A DNA stretch of 15,107 nt from Deltaproteobacteria bacterium (lineage in GTDB: Bacteria > Myxococcota_A > UBA9160 > JAFDET01): NCBI GenBank assembly GCA_019310195.1, contig JAFDET010000040.1:1-15107 (forward strand). Reading direction: 5' to 3'. Of the stretch, positions 1 to 8,981 are shown in pieces (within the stretch, counting starts at the first letter, position 1; the number at the start of each line of letters is the position of its first letter). The notes beneath the pieces are model-generated. The model did no database searches and was not told the DNA's origin. It saw only the letters and a list, made by a program, of their open reading frames with translations. Position numbers and translations under genes: made by a program.

Positions 1-293
1 GGACACCCCGGGAGACCGACACGAGGCCCGATTGTCCCGTCCCTACCCGAACAGCGTTTCGCGGGGCGCATGAGCGGCCTTTCACATGGGGTTCCCGAGT
101 CCCGGGTACGAAGCCGCCCTGGGCTGGCCTCAGGGGAAACCGTCAACCACCGGTCTGGGTCCCACACCTAGCTCCCTGCACAGAGGGACGTTCCTGCGCG
201 AGGGGTCAGCGCTTGCGCAGGCGCGTGGACCCGCGTTCACGGGGACGCCGCCCGATCGCGCCGCTAGGCTGCGCGTCGTCCGCCGGTCCCCGA
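1..293. other. Non-coding region upstream of dprA, with local hairpins
   Basis: I find no convincing gene here. The short open frames in this stretch have no recognisable protein motif and run through the duplicated dprA start out of phase. Several local inverted repeats are visible: GCGGC (74-78) with GCCGC (113-117) enclosing CCCG/CGGG (94-97/103-106); CCCTG/CAGGG (117-121/131-135); TCCCT/AGGGA (173-177/184-188); and CCTGCGC/GCGCAGG (193-199/215-221). The run of hairpins could be a small structured RNA or just the tail and leader of neighbouring transcripts. A 6S-like RNA was considered because such genes occur near this kind of locus, but no clear closing stem was found. Confidence 0.4.
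263..275 (+). promoter_or_regulatory. Candidate -10 promoter element for dprA
   Basis: The sequence GCTAGGCTGCGCG contains the -10-like hexamer TAGGCT (265-270). It lies about 31 nt before the first copy of the dprA GTG start (302). Very similar strings, GCTATCCTGAGCGCC and GCTACCCTCGGGCGCC, lie 20 and 19 nt before trmFO and argG. The recurrence upstream of three starts is the main support. No good -35 box is visible at the usual spacing, so this is an inference. Confidence 0.3.
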
Positions 294-495
294 AGGCTTC
301 GGTGTCCCAGCACACGCTCCTCGATCCGCGGGATCCCGCGCCCGACGCACGCGCACGTCTGCGCGACTGGCTGGCGCTCCAGGCCGTGGGGGCGAGGCTT
401 CGGTGTCCCAGCACACGCTCCTCGATCCGCGGGATCCCGCGCCCGACGCACGCGCACGTCTGCGCGACTGGCTGGCGCTCCAGGCCGTGGGGGCG
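294..495. repeat. Perfect 101-bp tandem duplication over the dprA start
   Basis: Positions 294-394 and 395-495 are identical, a head-to-tail duplication of 101 bp beginning AGGCTTCGGTGTCCCAGC. Each copy carries a GTG start with a purine-rich Shine-Dalgarno-like sequence before it (GTG at 302 and at 403). Because 101 is not a multiple of three, the first copy is out of frame with the rest of dprA; only the GTG in the second copy (403) opens the full-length protein. The sharp, mutation-free repeat is either a very recent duplication or a short-read assembly artefact, since 101 is a common read length. Confidence 0.95.
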
Positions 496-1518
496 CTGCG
501 CCCGGCCCACGCGCGACGCGCCCTGGACGCGGCCGACGGCTGCCCGCGCACGGCCGCGCGGAGGCTCGCCGACGCCTTCCCCGGAAACCCGTTACCCGAC
601 GATGCCGACCTAGATCGGCGGGCCGCGGCCCTGGCCCGCGGCGGGGTCGCGGGGCTGCCTCTTGGGTCGCTGCACTACCCCGCACGGCTGGCACGCCTCG
701 AGGACCCGGCGCCGCTGCTCCTGGTGCGCGGCGACCCCAGCGCCCTGAGTGCGCCCTCGGTGGCCGTGGTCGGCGCCCGTGCCTGCTCGGGTGCGGGGCG
801 CGAGGTCGCCGGTCAGCTGGGCGCGGACCTGGCGAGGCTGGGCTTCTCGGTGGTCTCCGGGCTGGCGCGGGGCATCGACGCAGCTGCGCACCGCGGCGCT
901 CTGTCCGTGGACGGCCTCAGCGTCGGCGTGCTGGCCTGCGGTCCCGATATTCTCTACCCGCCGGAGCACGCCGAGCTGCGCGATGCACTGGCGCGACGCG
1001 GGGCGGTGGTGAGCGAGCTGCCTCCCGGCGCCGAGCCGCGCCGTTTCCACTTCCCGCTGCGCAATCGCCTGATCAGTGGTCTGGCTTCGGCCCTGGTGGT
1101 GGTGGAGGCCCGCGAGCGCAGCGGGTCGCTGATCAGCGTGGGCCACGCCCGGGATCAGGGCCTGGCCGTGCTGGCCGTGCCCGGATCGGTGACGTCCCCC
1201 ATGTGCCGCGGCTCCAACCGGCTGCTGCGCGACGGCGTGCAGGTGTGCCTCGATGTGGACGACGTGCTCTCGGCGCTGGGGCTTCCGCCGCCGGCCTACG
1301 TGCGCGCCGATCCGCTGGCCGGGGTCGAGTCGCCCGGCCAGCGCGGCCTGCTGCGGGTGCTGCTGGAGGAGCCGGCCACGCCCGACCAGCTGGCACGGCG
1401 CCTGGGCCGCAGCCCGGGCGAGCTGGCGGCCGACCTGGTGCAGCTGGAGCTGGCGGGTCGGGTGATTCGCGACCGCGACGGGCGTCTCCGGGCGCGCCGG
1501 CCCCCTGGGCTATCCTGA
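403..1518 (+). CDS. dprA: DNA-processing protein DprA (Smf family)
   Basis: DprA loads RecA onto incoming single-stranded DNA and protects it during natural transformation; orthologues are also kept in non-competent bacteria. The 371-residue product shows the diagnostic Rossmann-like core: VAVVGAR (120-126), SGLARGIDAAAHRGAL (152-167), the YPPEH loop (185-189), FPLRNRLISGL (217-227), SGSLISVGHA (240-249) and VPGSV (259-263). A C-terminal winged-helix (DML1-like) segment covers about 312-365. The N-terminal 70 residues are a less conserved SAM/HhH-like helical region. The start is GTG 403, the only one in frame after the 101-bp duplication, with GCGAGG just upstream; the original start was probably its duplicate at 302. 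It is followed 18 nt later by trmFO. The residue after SGSL is I rather than the more usual T, a mild variant. The identification is secure. Confidence 0.95.
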   Translation: MSQHTLLDPRDPAPDARARLRDWLALQAVGALRPAHARRALDAADGCPRTAARRLADAFPGNPLPDDADLDRRAAALARGGVAGLPLGSLHYPARLARLEDPAPLLLVRGDPSALSAPSVAVVGARACSGAGREVAGQLGADLARLGFSVVSGLARGIDAAAHRGALSVDGLSVGVLACGPDILYPPEHAELRDALARRGAVVSELPPGAEPRRFHFPLRNRLISGLASALVVVEARERSGSLISVGHARDQGLAVLAVPGSVTSPMCRGSNRLLRDGVQVCLDVDDVLSALGLPPPAYVRADPLAGVESPGQRGLLRVLLEEPATPDQLARRLGRSPGELAADLVQLELAGRVIRDRDGRLRARRPPGLS

Positions 1519-1523
1519 GCGCC
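1509..1523 (+). promoter_or_regulatory. Candidate -10 promoter element for trmFO
   Basis: GCTATCCTGAGCGCC overlaps the dprA stop codon (TGA 1516-1518). Its -10-like hexamer TATCCT (1511-1516) ends 20 nt before the trmFO ATG, implying a very short leader. It closely resembles the elements before dprA and argG. No convincing -35 box is seen in the dprA 3' end, so trmFO may equally be read through from dprA. Confidence 0.3.
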
Positions 1524-1536
1524 TCACCCTGGGGGG

Positions 1537-2892
1537 ATGATGGCCATAGCCGGGCTCGGAGCGTGCGACGACAGGCTGGTCGTGGTTGGTGGAGGCCTGG
1601 CCGGCTGCGAGGCCGCCTGGCAGGCGGCCCGGCGTGGCGTGGACGTGACGCTCTACGAGATGCGCCCGGAGCGGCGCTCGCCCGCTCATACCGGAGACGC
1701 CCTGGCCGAGCTGGTGTGCAGCAACAGCCTGCGCGCCGATCGCTTCGCCAACGCGGTGGGCCTCCTCAAGGAGGAGATGCGCCGCCTCGGGTCGCTGATC
1801 CTGGAGGCGGCGGACGTGACCCGGGTTCCCGCGGGCCGCGCCCTGGCCGTGGACCGGCGGGCGTTCTCCGCGGAGATCACCGAGCGTATCGAGACGCACC
1901 CGCGGATCGAGCTTCGCCGCGAGCCGGTCGACGAGATCCCGTCGGCGCCCCAGGCGATCCTGGCCACCGGCCCGCTCACCTCGGCGGAGCTCACCCGCGC
2001 GCTCCAGAAGCTGCTGGGCGACGAGCACCTCTACTTCTACGACGCCATCGCGCCCACGGTGTACGGAGACTCCATCGACCCCACCGTGGCCTTCTCCGCC
2101 TCGCGTTGGGAGGACGGGCCGGGCGACTACCTGAACCTGCCGCTCTCCGAGGAGGAGTACCGGGCCTTCGTCGCTGCGCTGAGCGCGGCGGATACGGTTC
2201 CGCTGCACGCGTTCGAGGCGGCGCTCTACTTCGAGGGCTGCCTGCCCGTCGAAGAGATGGCCCGCCGCGGGCTGGATACCCTGGCCTACGGGCCTCTGAA
2301 GCCCGTCGGCCTGGTCGACCCCCGAAGCGGGCGGCGTCCCCACGCCGTCGTGCAGCTTCGCCGCGAGGATCGCGAAGGCGTGCTCTACAACCTGGTCGGC
2401 TTCCAGACCAAGCTTCGGGTGGGCGAGCAGCGGCGCGTGTTCGGCGCGCTTCCCGGCCTGTCGAAGGCGGTCTTCGCGCGCTTCGGGTCGGTGCACCGCA
2501 ACACCTACGTCAATGCGCCCCGCCGCCTCACGCCCAGTCTCGAGGTGGCCTGCCGCCCGGGCCTGCGCCTGGCCGGCCAGATGGCGGGCGTCGAGGGCTA
2601 CGTGGAGTCGGCGGCCCTGGGCCTGCTGGCCGGCGTGCATGCGGCGCGTGCGCTGCGCGGGCGGCCGCCGCTGCTGCCGGACCCGCAGACCGCCCACGGC
2701 GCGTTGATGCGCCACCTGACCGCGGGCGACCCGGCGCACTTCCAGCCCAGCAACATCACCTACGGGCTCTTTCCGCCGCTCGAGGGCGACGGACGCCGGA
2801 TCCGCAAGCGCGAGAAGCAAGAGCGTCTGGCGGTCCGCGCCCTGGACGCGCTGGAGGCCTGGCGGCCGGCCTGGGACGAGGACGTGGCGTGA
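1537..2892 (+). CDS. trmFO: Folate-dependent tRNA (uracil-54-C5)-methyltransferase TrmFO
   Basis: TrmFO forms ribothymidine at position 54 of the tRNA T-loop using methylenetetrahydrofolate and FAD. The 451-residue product has the family signatures in order: FAD-binding VVVGGGLAGCEAAW (about 15-28), LVCSNSLRADRF with the conserved cysteine (about 59-70), YFYDAIAPTVYGDS (about 167-180), FEGCLPVEEMARRG with the second conserved cysteine (about 232-245), LYNLVGFQTKL, RNTYVNAP, LAGQMAGVEGYVESAALGL (about 346-364) and the C-terminal FQPSNITYGLFPPL. Length is normal for the family. There are two consecutive ATG codons (1537, 1540) and I chose the first; a run of G precedes it. Its stop overlaps the xerC GTG by 4 nt (GTGA), suggesting translational coupling. 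topA, which often precedes trmFO, is absent. Confidence 0.97.
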   Translation: MMAIAGLGACDDRLVVVGGGLAGCEAAWQAARRGVDVTLYEMRPERRSPAHTGDALAELVCSNSLRADRFANAVGLLKEEMRRLGSLILEAADVTRVPAGRALAVDRRAFSAEITERIETHPRIELRREPVDEIPSAPQAILATGPLTSAELTRALQKLLGDEHLYFYDAIAPTVYGDSIDPTVAFSASRWEDGPGDYLNLPLSEEEYRAFVAALSAADTVPLHAFEAALYFEGCLPVEEMARRGLDTLAYGPLKPVGLVDPRSGRRPHAVVQLRREDREGVLYNLVGFQTKLRVGEQRRVFGALPGLSKAVFARFGSVHRNTYVNAPRRLTPSLEVACRPGLRLAGQMAGVEGYVESAALGLLAGVHAARALRGRPPLLPDPQTAHGALMRHLTAGDPAHFQPSNITYGLFPPLEGDGRRIRKREKQERLAVRALDALEAWRPAWDEDVA

Positions 2893-3797
2893 GCTTCGAG
2901 GCGGCGCTGCGATCCTTCGACGTGTGGCTGCGCGCCGAGCGCAACCTGGCGGAGAATACCCGCCGGGCCTACCTGGCCGACGTCCGGCAGTTCGCCGCGT
3001 TCCTCGGCCAGGGGGCGCGGCCCGACGAGGTGACGCCGGAGCGGGTCTTCGCCTTCCTGGCCGATCTCCACGGTCGGGTCCACCCCTCCACCTCGGGCCG
3101 CAAGCTGGCGGCGCTGCGCTCCTTCTTCCGGCAACGCGTGCGCGAGGGCGACTGCGCCTCCGACCCCAGCGCGGGAATCCCCTCGCCTCGTGTGCCGCGC
3201 CGGCTTCCCAAGCCCCTGGCGGTGGACGACTGCGAGACGTTGGCCGAGGCCTCCGCGCCCGGCGACGACGAGGTCGCCCTGCGCGATCGCGCCCTGGTGG
3301 AGCTGCTCTACGGCAGCGGGCTCCGCGTGGGCGAGCTCTCGGCCCTGGATGTGCGCGATCTGGACACCACGCGCGGGGATGTGCGGGTTTGGGGCAAGGG
3401 CGGCAAGGAGCGCGTGGTGCCGCTCCCGGCCGAGGCACGCCAGGCCCTGCGCGACTACCTGACGCTGCGCGAGCGGCCCGGCGTGCTGGGCGAGCCGCTC
3501 TTCACCTCGCTGCGGCGTGGGCGCAAGGGTCCGCCGCGGCGGCTCGGCCCCCGGGACGTGCGCCGCGTGCTGGCCCGCCGGGCGCGGGAGGCGGGACTGG
3601 CCGAGCCGGTGCATCCCCACCGCCTGCGCCACAGCTACGCCACGCATCTGCTCGACATGGGGGCCGACCTGCGCGAGATCCAGGAGCTCCTGGGCCACGC
3701 CAGCCTCTCGACCACCCAGAAGTACACTGCGGTCTCTGCGGAGCGTCTGCTCGAGGTCTACGACCGGGCCCATCCGCGCGCAAAGGGGAAGGGATGA
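2889..3797 (+). CDS. xerC: Tyrosine recombinase XerC
   Basis: XerC, with XerD, resolves chromosome dimers at dif during cell division. The 302-residue protein has an N-terminal SAM-like core-binding domain (about 3-95; LAENTRRAYLADVRQF at 20-35) and a catalytic domain with all active-site residues: R146 in GSGLRVGELS, K170 in WGKGGKERVVPLP, H244 and R247 in HPHRLRHSYATHLL, H270 in LLGHASLSTTQKYT and nucleophile Y279. The GTG at 2889 was chosen because it overlaps the trmFO stop and gives the normal family length; the frame stays open far upstream, but that is out-of-phase sequence inside trmFO and dprA. The stop overlaps the hslV ATG by 4 nt. The trmFO-xerC-hslVU context marks it as the housekeeping recombinase and not a phage or integron integrase. 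XerC versus XerD is decided mainly by context. Confidence 0.93.
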   Translation: MSFEAALRSFDVWLRAERNLAENTRRAYLADVRQFAAFLGQGARPDEVTPERVFAFLADLHGRVHPSTSGRKLAALRSFFRQRVREGDCASDPSAGIPSPRVPRRLPKPLAVDDCETLAEASAPGDDEVALRDRALVELLYGSGLRVGELSALDVRDLDTTRGDVRVWGKGGKERVVPLPAEARQALRDYLTLRERPGVLGEPLFTSLRRGRKGPPRRLGPRDVRRVLARRAREAGLAEPVHPHRLRHSYATHLLDMGADLREIQELLGHASLSTTQKYTAVSAERLLEVYDRAHPRAKGKG

Positions 3798-4329
3798 TCC
3801 GCGACCTGCACGCCACCACCGTGATTGCCGTCCGGCGCGACGGGTGCATCGCCATGGCCTCCGACGGCCAGGTCACCGTGGGGGACGTCGTGATGAAGCA
3901 CAAGGCGCGCAAGGTGCGCAGCGCGGCCGGTGACCGGGCTCTGGTGGGCTTTGCGGGTGGCGCCGCGGACGCCCTGGCGCTGACCGAGCGCCTGGAGTCC
4001 AAGCTGGAAGCCCACCCCGCCGGCGTGCGCCGCGCCGCCGTGGAGCTGGCCCGCGAGTGGCGCACCGACCGTGCCCTGCGGCGCCTGGAGGCCCTGCTGC
4101 TGGTGGGGGACCCGGAGTGCGTGCTGGTGGTGTCCGGCAACGGCGACGTGATCGAGCCCGACGACGGCATCGTGGCCATCGGCTCCGGGGGCTCCTATGC
4201 CCTGGCCGCGGCGCGGGCCCTGGCCTCCCACACCGAGCTGGATGCCGAGACCGTGGCCTGCGAGGCCTTGCGCATCGCCGCCGGGATCTGCATCTACACC
4301 AATGAAGAGATCAGCGTGGTGACCCTTCC

Positions 4330-4333
<4 letters not shown>
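3794..4333 (+). CDS. hslV: ATP-dependent protease subunit HslV (ClpQ)
   Basis: HslV is the double-ring threonine peptidase of the cytoplasmic HslUV protease. The 179-residue product carries ATTVIAVRRDG at 7-17, then SDGQVTVGDVVMKHKARKVR, GFAGGAADALALTERLESKL, EWRTDRALRRLEALLLV and IGSGGSYALAAARAL, and ends with the IYTNEEI motif. The active-site threonine is expected to be T8, so the first seven residues (MIRDLHA) would be a propeptide removed by self-processing, as in HslV/ClpQ proteins with short leaders. The ATG at 3794 overlaps the xerC stop (ATGA) and the stop overlaps the hslU ATG (ATGA), indicating coupled translation of the subunits. Identification is secure; the exact processing site is inferred. 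Confidence 0.96.
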
Positions 4334-5676
<1,343 letters not shown>

Positions 5677-5696
5677 CCGGCCGGCGAGGAGGGGGA

Positions 5697-7202
5697 ATGC
5701 AGGGACGCTTTCGTCGCGTGCTCGTGGTGGACGACGAGCGGTTCTTCCGCGAGGCGATCCAGGAGACGCTGACGGACGCGGGGCTCGAGTGCCTGCTGGC
5801 CGCCGACGGCAGCGAGGCGCTGGAGATGTCCGAGGAGCCGAGCATCGGCGCGGTGGTGCTCGACGTCCGGCTGCCCGGGATGGACGGGATCGAGGTTCTG
5901 CGTCGGCTGCGCGAGCTGCGGCCGCACCTGCCCGTCATCATGCTGTCCGCCCATCAGGACCAGACCTACGTGCTGGATGCGCTGCGCCAGGGTGCGGCCG
6001 ACTACCTGGCCAAGCCGCTTCACGAGGAGGAGCTGGTGCTGGCCGTGCGGCGCGCGCTGGACGGCCACGACCATGCGGCCACCTCCGACGCGCTGCGCGA
6101 GCGCCTGGTGCTGCTTCAGCAGGCCGCGGCGCGGCTGGTTTCGATCGCACGCGGCGGCGAGAGCGCGCGCGGCGAGCTCTACGCCGCGCTGGCTCAGGCA
6201 GCCGCCGAGGTGGTGGGCGCGGAGAAGACCTCGCTGATGCTCCTGGACGAGACCGGCTCCGAGCTGCGGGTCGTCGCCGCCACGGGCCGCAAGCTGGCCC
6301 CGGAGCAGTTCGAGGCGGTTCCCGTGGGCGAAGGCGTCGCCGGACTGGCCCTGGCCCGCAGCGAACCCCTGCTGGTGACCGACCTGTCCGAGGACGCGCG
6401 CTTCGCGCAGCGGCAGACCGGCGAACGCTACGCCTCCCAGAGCTTTGCCGTCGCGCCGATCGTGGCCGGCGATCGCGCCCTCGGCGTGATCTGCGCCACG
6501 GATGCCAGCGACGGGACCCCGCTGCGGGGCGAAGACCTGGCCCTGCTGCGGGTGCTGGCCGAGCAGGCGGCCTCGTTGCTCCAGGTGTCCCAGCCGGTTC
6601 CGGTCCTGGGCCCGGGCACCAGCGCGCCCGAGGCCACCACGCTGCCGCTGGAGGCCAGCGGCGGATCCGAGGACGGCGAGATCGCGCGGGCCGTCTGCGA
6701 GGCGATCGTGGCCGAGGTGGAGCCGGTGCGCGTGCTCTCCGGCGCGCTGGGCGCGGCAGGGGAGGGCATCGGGGCCCGCTGCGCTGCGCTGCACCTGCGC
6801 GCCGCCGACGGCACGGAGCTGGTGTGCGAGGGCGTCTGGAGCGGGGACGAGACCGCCGAGCGCGAGCGGCTGCCCCTGGGCCGGGGGCTGACCGGCACCG
6901 TGCTCGAGACGGGTCGGCCCGTGGCCACCGACGATCCCACCACGGACCCCCGCTTCGATCCCGAGGTGGACACGCCCGCCTCCGGAGAGGTCGGGCCGTT
7001 CCTGTGTCTGCCCATGCGCTTCCGCGGAGTGACGCTGGGCGTGTTCCGCGCCTTCCTGGCGCCGCCGGCGCGCACCTCACCCCGGATGGGCGAGGTGCTG
7101 ACGGCAGCGCTCTCTGTCACCGTGCGCAACGTGCTCCTGTACCGTAGCCTCGTGGAAAGCATCGAGGAGGTGGCGCGGGCGCGACGCGAGGCCCGCGGCT
7201 GA
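5697..7202 (+). CDS. Response regulator: receiver domain plus two GAF domains
   Basis: The 501-residue protein begins with a complete CheY-like receiver domain (about 6-122): acidic pocket D12-D13, phosphoacceptor D56 in VVLDVRLPGMDG, S84 and K106 in DYLAKPL. It is followed by a helical linker (about 130-160) and two GAF domains at roughly 160-297 (IVAGDRALGVICATD) and 325-485 (GRGLTGTVLETGRPVATDDP...DPRF). No DNA-binding, GGDEF, HD or kinase output domain is present, so signalling probably goes through protein contacts or the GAF ligand sites. A strong AGGAGGGGG ribosome-binding sequence lies just before the ATG. It sits 20 nt after hslU and 4 nt before argB, so it is very likely cotranscribed with them. 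No cognate kinase adjoins it. Ligand and output are unknown; the second GAF assignment is less certain than the first. Confidence 0.85.
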   Translation: MQGRFRRVLVVDDERFFREAIQETLTDAGLECLLAADGSEALEMSEEPSIGAVVLDVRLPGMDGIEVLRRLRELRPHLPVIMLSAHQDQTYVLDALRQGAADYLAKPLHEEELVLAVRRALDGHDHAATSDALRERLVLLQQAAARLVSIARGGESARGELYAALAQAAAEVVGAEKTSLMLLDETGSELRVVAATGRKLAPEQFEAVPVGEGVAGLALARSEPLLVTDLSEDARFAQRQTGERYASQSFAVAPIVAGDRALGVICATDASDGTPLRGEDLALLRVLAEQAASLLQVSQPVPVLGPGTSAPEATTLPLEASGGSEDGEIARAVCEAIVAEVEPVRVLSGALGAAGEGIGARCAALHLRAADGTELVCEGVWSGDETAERERLPLGRGLTGTVLETGRPVATDDPTTDPRFDPEVDTPASGEVGPFLCLPMRFRGVTLGVFRAFLAPPARTSPRMGEVLTAALSVTVRNVLLYRSLVESIEEVARARREARG

Positions 7203-7206
7203 AACC

Positions 7207-8058
7207 GTGCAGACCCTGATCGATAAGGCCGCCGTCCTGGTGGAGGCGCTGCCGTACATCCGGCGCTTCCGGGACAGCACCTTCGTCATCAAGTACGGCG
7301 GCCATGCCATGGTCGACGACGAGCTGCGTGCCCAGGTGGCCGTGGACCTGGTGTTGCTCAAGTACATCGGCGTTCGCCCGGTGGTGGTGCACGGGGGCGG
7401 TCCGCAGATCGGGGCCACCCTGGAGCGCTTGGGCAAGGCCTCCAGCTACGTGGAGGGCCTGCGGGTCACCGACGACGAGACCATGGAGGTCGTCGAGATG
7501 GTGCTCGGGGGCAAGATCAACCCCGACATCGTGCAGCTGGTGAACCGGGGCGGCGGCAGCGGCGTGGGGCTCTCGGGGCGCGACGCCGGCATGCTCCGGG
7601 TGCGCCGCAAGCGCGTGGGCGGCCAGGACATCGGCCGGGTCGGCGAGGTGGTGGCGGTGGATCCGGGGCCGGTCCTGGCTGCGGCGGCGGCGGGCTACAT
7701 CCCGATCATCGCGCCCGTCGGCGTGGACGACGACGGCGTCTCCTACAACGTCAACGCCGACGAGGCCGCCGGAGCCATCGCGGCGGCCCTGGGTGCAGCC
7801 AAGCTGCTGATGCTGACCGACGTGGAGGGAGTCAAGGACGCCGACCGCAAGCTGCTGCGTCAGCTCTCGGCCGACGATGCGCGCAAGCTCATCGCCGAGG
7901 GCACCGTGAGCGAGGGGATGATCCCCAAGGTGGAGTGCTGCATCCGCGCCGCGGAGGCCGGCGTCGAGCGCGTGCACATCGTCGACGGCCGGATCCGGCA
8001 CGCCATCCTGCTGGAGATCTTCACCGACGGTGGCGTCGGAACCCTGATCGCGAGGTGA
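7207..8058 (+). CDS. argB: Acetylglutamate kinase ArgB
   Basis: ArgB phosphorylates N-acetyl-L-glutamate, the second step of arginine biosynthesis. The 283-residue protein shows FVIKYGGHAM with catalytic K29 (26-35), VVVHGGGPQI (59-68), EGLRVTDDETMEVVEMVLGG (83-102), VGLSGRDAG, the YNVNADEAAGAIAAAL stretch (180-195), LMLTDVEGV and the C-terminal GMIPKVECC with K241. An N-terminal helix (LIDKAAVLVEALPYIRRF) precedes the kinase core; in this family such a helix marks hexameric, arginine-inhibited enzymes, so feedback inhibition is likely. The GTG at 7207, 4 nt after the preceding stop, is the only sensible start. GAGG about 17 nt upstream is a poor ribosome-binding site, so coupling to the upstream gene is likely. 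argF follows 5 nt after the stop. Confidence 0.95.
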   Translation: MQTLIDKAAVLVEALPYIRRFRDSTFVIKYGGHAMVDDELRAQVAVDLVLLKYIGVRPVVVHGGGPQIGATLERLGKASSYVEGLRVTDDETMEVVEMVLGGKINPDIVQLVNRGGGSGVGLSGRDAGMLRVRRKRVGGQDIGRVGEVVAVDPGPVLAAAAAGYIPIIAPVGVDDDGVSYNVNADEAAGAIAAALGAAKLLMLTDVEGVKDADRKLLRQLSADDARKLIAEGTVSEGMIPKVECCIRAAEAGVERVHIVDGRIRHAILLEIFTDGGVGTLIAR

Positions 8059-8063
8059 AGTCG

Positions 8064-8981
8064 GTGCCGAAGGACTTCCTCACCGTCGCCGACTGGTCCG
8101 CCGACGCGCTTCGCGCGCTGCTCGCCCGCGCCGCGGAGCTGAAGGACCTGTCCAAGCGGGGCGAGCGCCCGCCCACGCTGCGCGGGCGCACTCTGGCCAT
8201 GTACTTCGAGAAGCCCTCCCTGCGCACCCACGTCACCTTCGAAGCGGGAATGACCCAGCTGGGGGGCCACGCCATCCTGTTGCGCCCGGAGCAGGTGGGC
8301 ATCGGCACCCGCGAGACTGCCGGGGACGTGGCGCGCAACCTGTCGCGCTGGGTGGACGGCCTGGTGGCGCGCACCTTCAGCCACGAGATGCTCGAGGAGC
8401 TGGCGCGGGAGGGCTCGATCGCGGTGATCAACGGCCTGACGGACCGGCTCCACCCGTGTCAGGCCATGGCCGATCTGCTCACCGTGAGCGAGCGCCAGGA
8501 TCTGGATCGCGCGGTCCTGGCCTATGTGGGCGACGGCAACAACGTCGCCAACTCGCTGCTGCTGGCCGCGGGGGTGCTGGGATTCGAGCTGCGCGTGGCG
8601 ACGCCGCGCAGCCACCGGCCGGACGCAGCCGTCTACGCCCGCGCCGAGGAGCTGGCGCGGAGCAGCGGTGCGCGGCTGCTCTGGAGCGAAGACCCGCGCG
8701 AGGCCGTACGCGGTGCGAGCTTCGTCTACACCGATGTGTGGGCCAGCATGGGCCAGGAGGCGGAGGCCGACGAGCGGCGCAAGATCTTCGCCGGCTACCA
8801 GATCAACTCCGACCTGCTCCGCGAGGCCCCGGATGCCTGGATCCTGCACTGCCTGCCGGCGCATCGGGGCGAGGAGATCAGCGACGAGGCGCTGGACGGC
8901 CCGCGCAGCATCGTCTTCGACCAGGCGGAAAACCGGTTGCATGCCCAGAAGGCGATCTTGGAGCGGTTGCTGGCTCCGTAG
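8064..8981 (+). CDS. argF: Ornithine carbamoyltransferase ArgF
   Basis: ArgF makes citrulline from ornithine and carbamoyl phosphate. The 305-residue product has the carbamoyl-phosphate loop SLRTH (52-56), LHPCQAMADLLT (129-140), the ornithine-side DVWASMGQE (224-232) and HCLPAHRGEEI (262-272), plus the C-terminal FDQAENRLHAQKA. The phosphate loop reads SLRTH instead of the textbook STRTR; leucine at the second position occurs in other bacterial members, while histidine at the last position is less usual. Two GTG starts are possible: 8055 (overlapping the argB stop) and 8064. I chose 8064 because GAGGTGA ends 5 nt before it, a near-perfect ribosome-binding site, and because MPKDFLTVADW matches the normal family N-terminus. 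argD, often next to argF, is missing here. Confidence 0.93.
   Translation: MPKDFLTVADWSADALRALLARAAELKDLSKRGERPPTLRGRTLAMYFEKPSLRTHVTFEAGMTQLGGHAILLRPEQVGIGTRETAGDVARNLSRWVDGLVARTFSHEMLEELAREGSIAVINGLTDRLHPCQAMADLLTVSERQDLDRAVLAYVGDGNNVANSLLLAAGVLGFELRVATPRSHRPDAAVYARAEELARSSGARLLWSEDPREAVRGASFVYTDVWASMGQEAEADERRKIFAGYQINSDLLREAPDAWILHCLPAHRGEEISDEALDGPRSIVFDQAENRLHAQKAILERLLAP

Noticed and set aside
20..230. 6S RNA (ssrS) gene
   Set aside because: Some local hairpins resemble parts of the fold, but I could not find the long closing stem between 5' and 3' ends, so no RNA gene was called.
213..2888. Very long open frame continuing upstream of xerC through trmFO and dprA
   Set aside because: It is the out-of-phase reading of two clearly recognised genes. 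The high GC content suppresses stop codons, and the translated stretch is Arg/Gly/Ala/Pro-rich with no domain.
1510..3438. Minus-strand open frame of over 600 codons opposite trmFO and xerC
   Set aside because: Low-complexity composition and no motifs; it lies wholly antisense to two well-supported genes, as expected at high GC.
2889..3797. Integrase of a prophage or genomic island
   Set aside because: The protein is a typical 302-residue XerC in its conserved housekeeping context with hslVU; no attachment sites or phage genes were seen nearby.
8055..8063. Alternative argF start at GTG 8055 overlapping the argB stop
   Set aside because: GTG 8064 has a near-perfect GAGGTGA ribosome-binding site 5 nt upstream and gives the usual family N-terminus.
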